Below the pieces are notes generated by a model that saw only the letters and a list, made by a program, of their open reading frames with translations, ran no database searches and was not told the DNA's origin. Shown here in pieces: positions 5,556-5,572 of a DNA stretch of 5,572 nt; within the stretch, counting starts at the first letter, position 1; every line of letters begins with the position of its first letter. A program made the position numbers and the translations under genes. The stretch spans positions 1 to 5,572 of the forward strand of contig JAWLCG010000338.1 in NCBI GenBank assembly GCA_041687295.1, given 5' to 3'. Source of the stretch: JAWLCG01 sp041687295 (GTDB lineage Bacteria; Planctomycetota; Phycisphaerae; SM23-33; FEN-1343).

Positions 5556-5572
5556 AAAAATGGCCCGCGCTG

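Noticed and set aside
5560..5572. ATG on the + strand at the right edge (reads Met-Ala-Arg-Ala)
   Set aside because: Only four codons are visible and there is no clear ribosome binding site, so a gene start cannot be supported.
1..5572. CRISPR array, tRNA or rRNA genes, transposase, toxin-antitoxin or defence genes
   Set aside because: I looked for regular direct repeats with spacers, cloverleaf-like segments and known protein motifs on both strands and saw none.

Overview
The window is a very GC-rich stretch of bacterial chromosome with strong G/C preference at third codon positions. It holds three protein genes: the 3' end of a helical-repeat (TPR-like) protein on the + strand, a complete GT28-type glycolipid glycosyltransferase on the + strand, and a complete GH78 alpha-L-rhamnosidase-like enzyme on the - strand. 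High GC, TPR-type proteins, weak or absent Shine-Dalgarno sequences, large carbohydrate-active enzymes and hairpin-rich spacers would suit an environmental planctomycete (Phycisphaerae-like). That placement is an inference from style, not from a marker gene.

Layout: 2-748 is the open-ended TPR-like gene. 749-1082 is a non-coding spacer dominated by a 198-bp structure with inverted-repeat ends (803-1000); each end is itself a perfect 10-bp hairpin, which resembles a REPIN. 1083-2255 is the glycosyltransferase, whose stop codon lies inside a 4 x 7-bp GATTnnn tandem repeat. 2256-2583 is the spacer between two convergent genes and carries a chain of hairpins: a third, altered copy of the 803-1000 terminal motif, a GTCTCGGGCG hairpin, a dispersed-repeat hairpin, and a 24-nt perfect palindrome just beyond the rhamnosidase stop. 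2584-5346 is the rhamnosidase. 5347-5572 holds its leader, a good sigma70-type promoter (TTGCAT, 17 bp, TACAAT), a hairpin, and a second copy of the dispersed repeat found at 2493-2533.

The three genes do not form an obvious pathway. The glycosyltransferase probably makes a membrane glycolipid and may be transcribed from its own, nearly leaderless promoter. The rhamnosidase is convergent to it, is predicted to be intracellular, and keeps the expected GH78 catalytic residues. I did not find a convincing new multi-gene system. The least explained material is the non-coding repeats, above all the inverted hairpin pair and its third copy.
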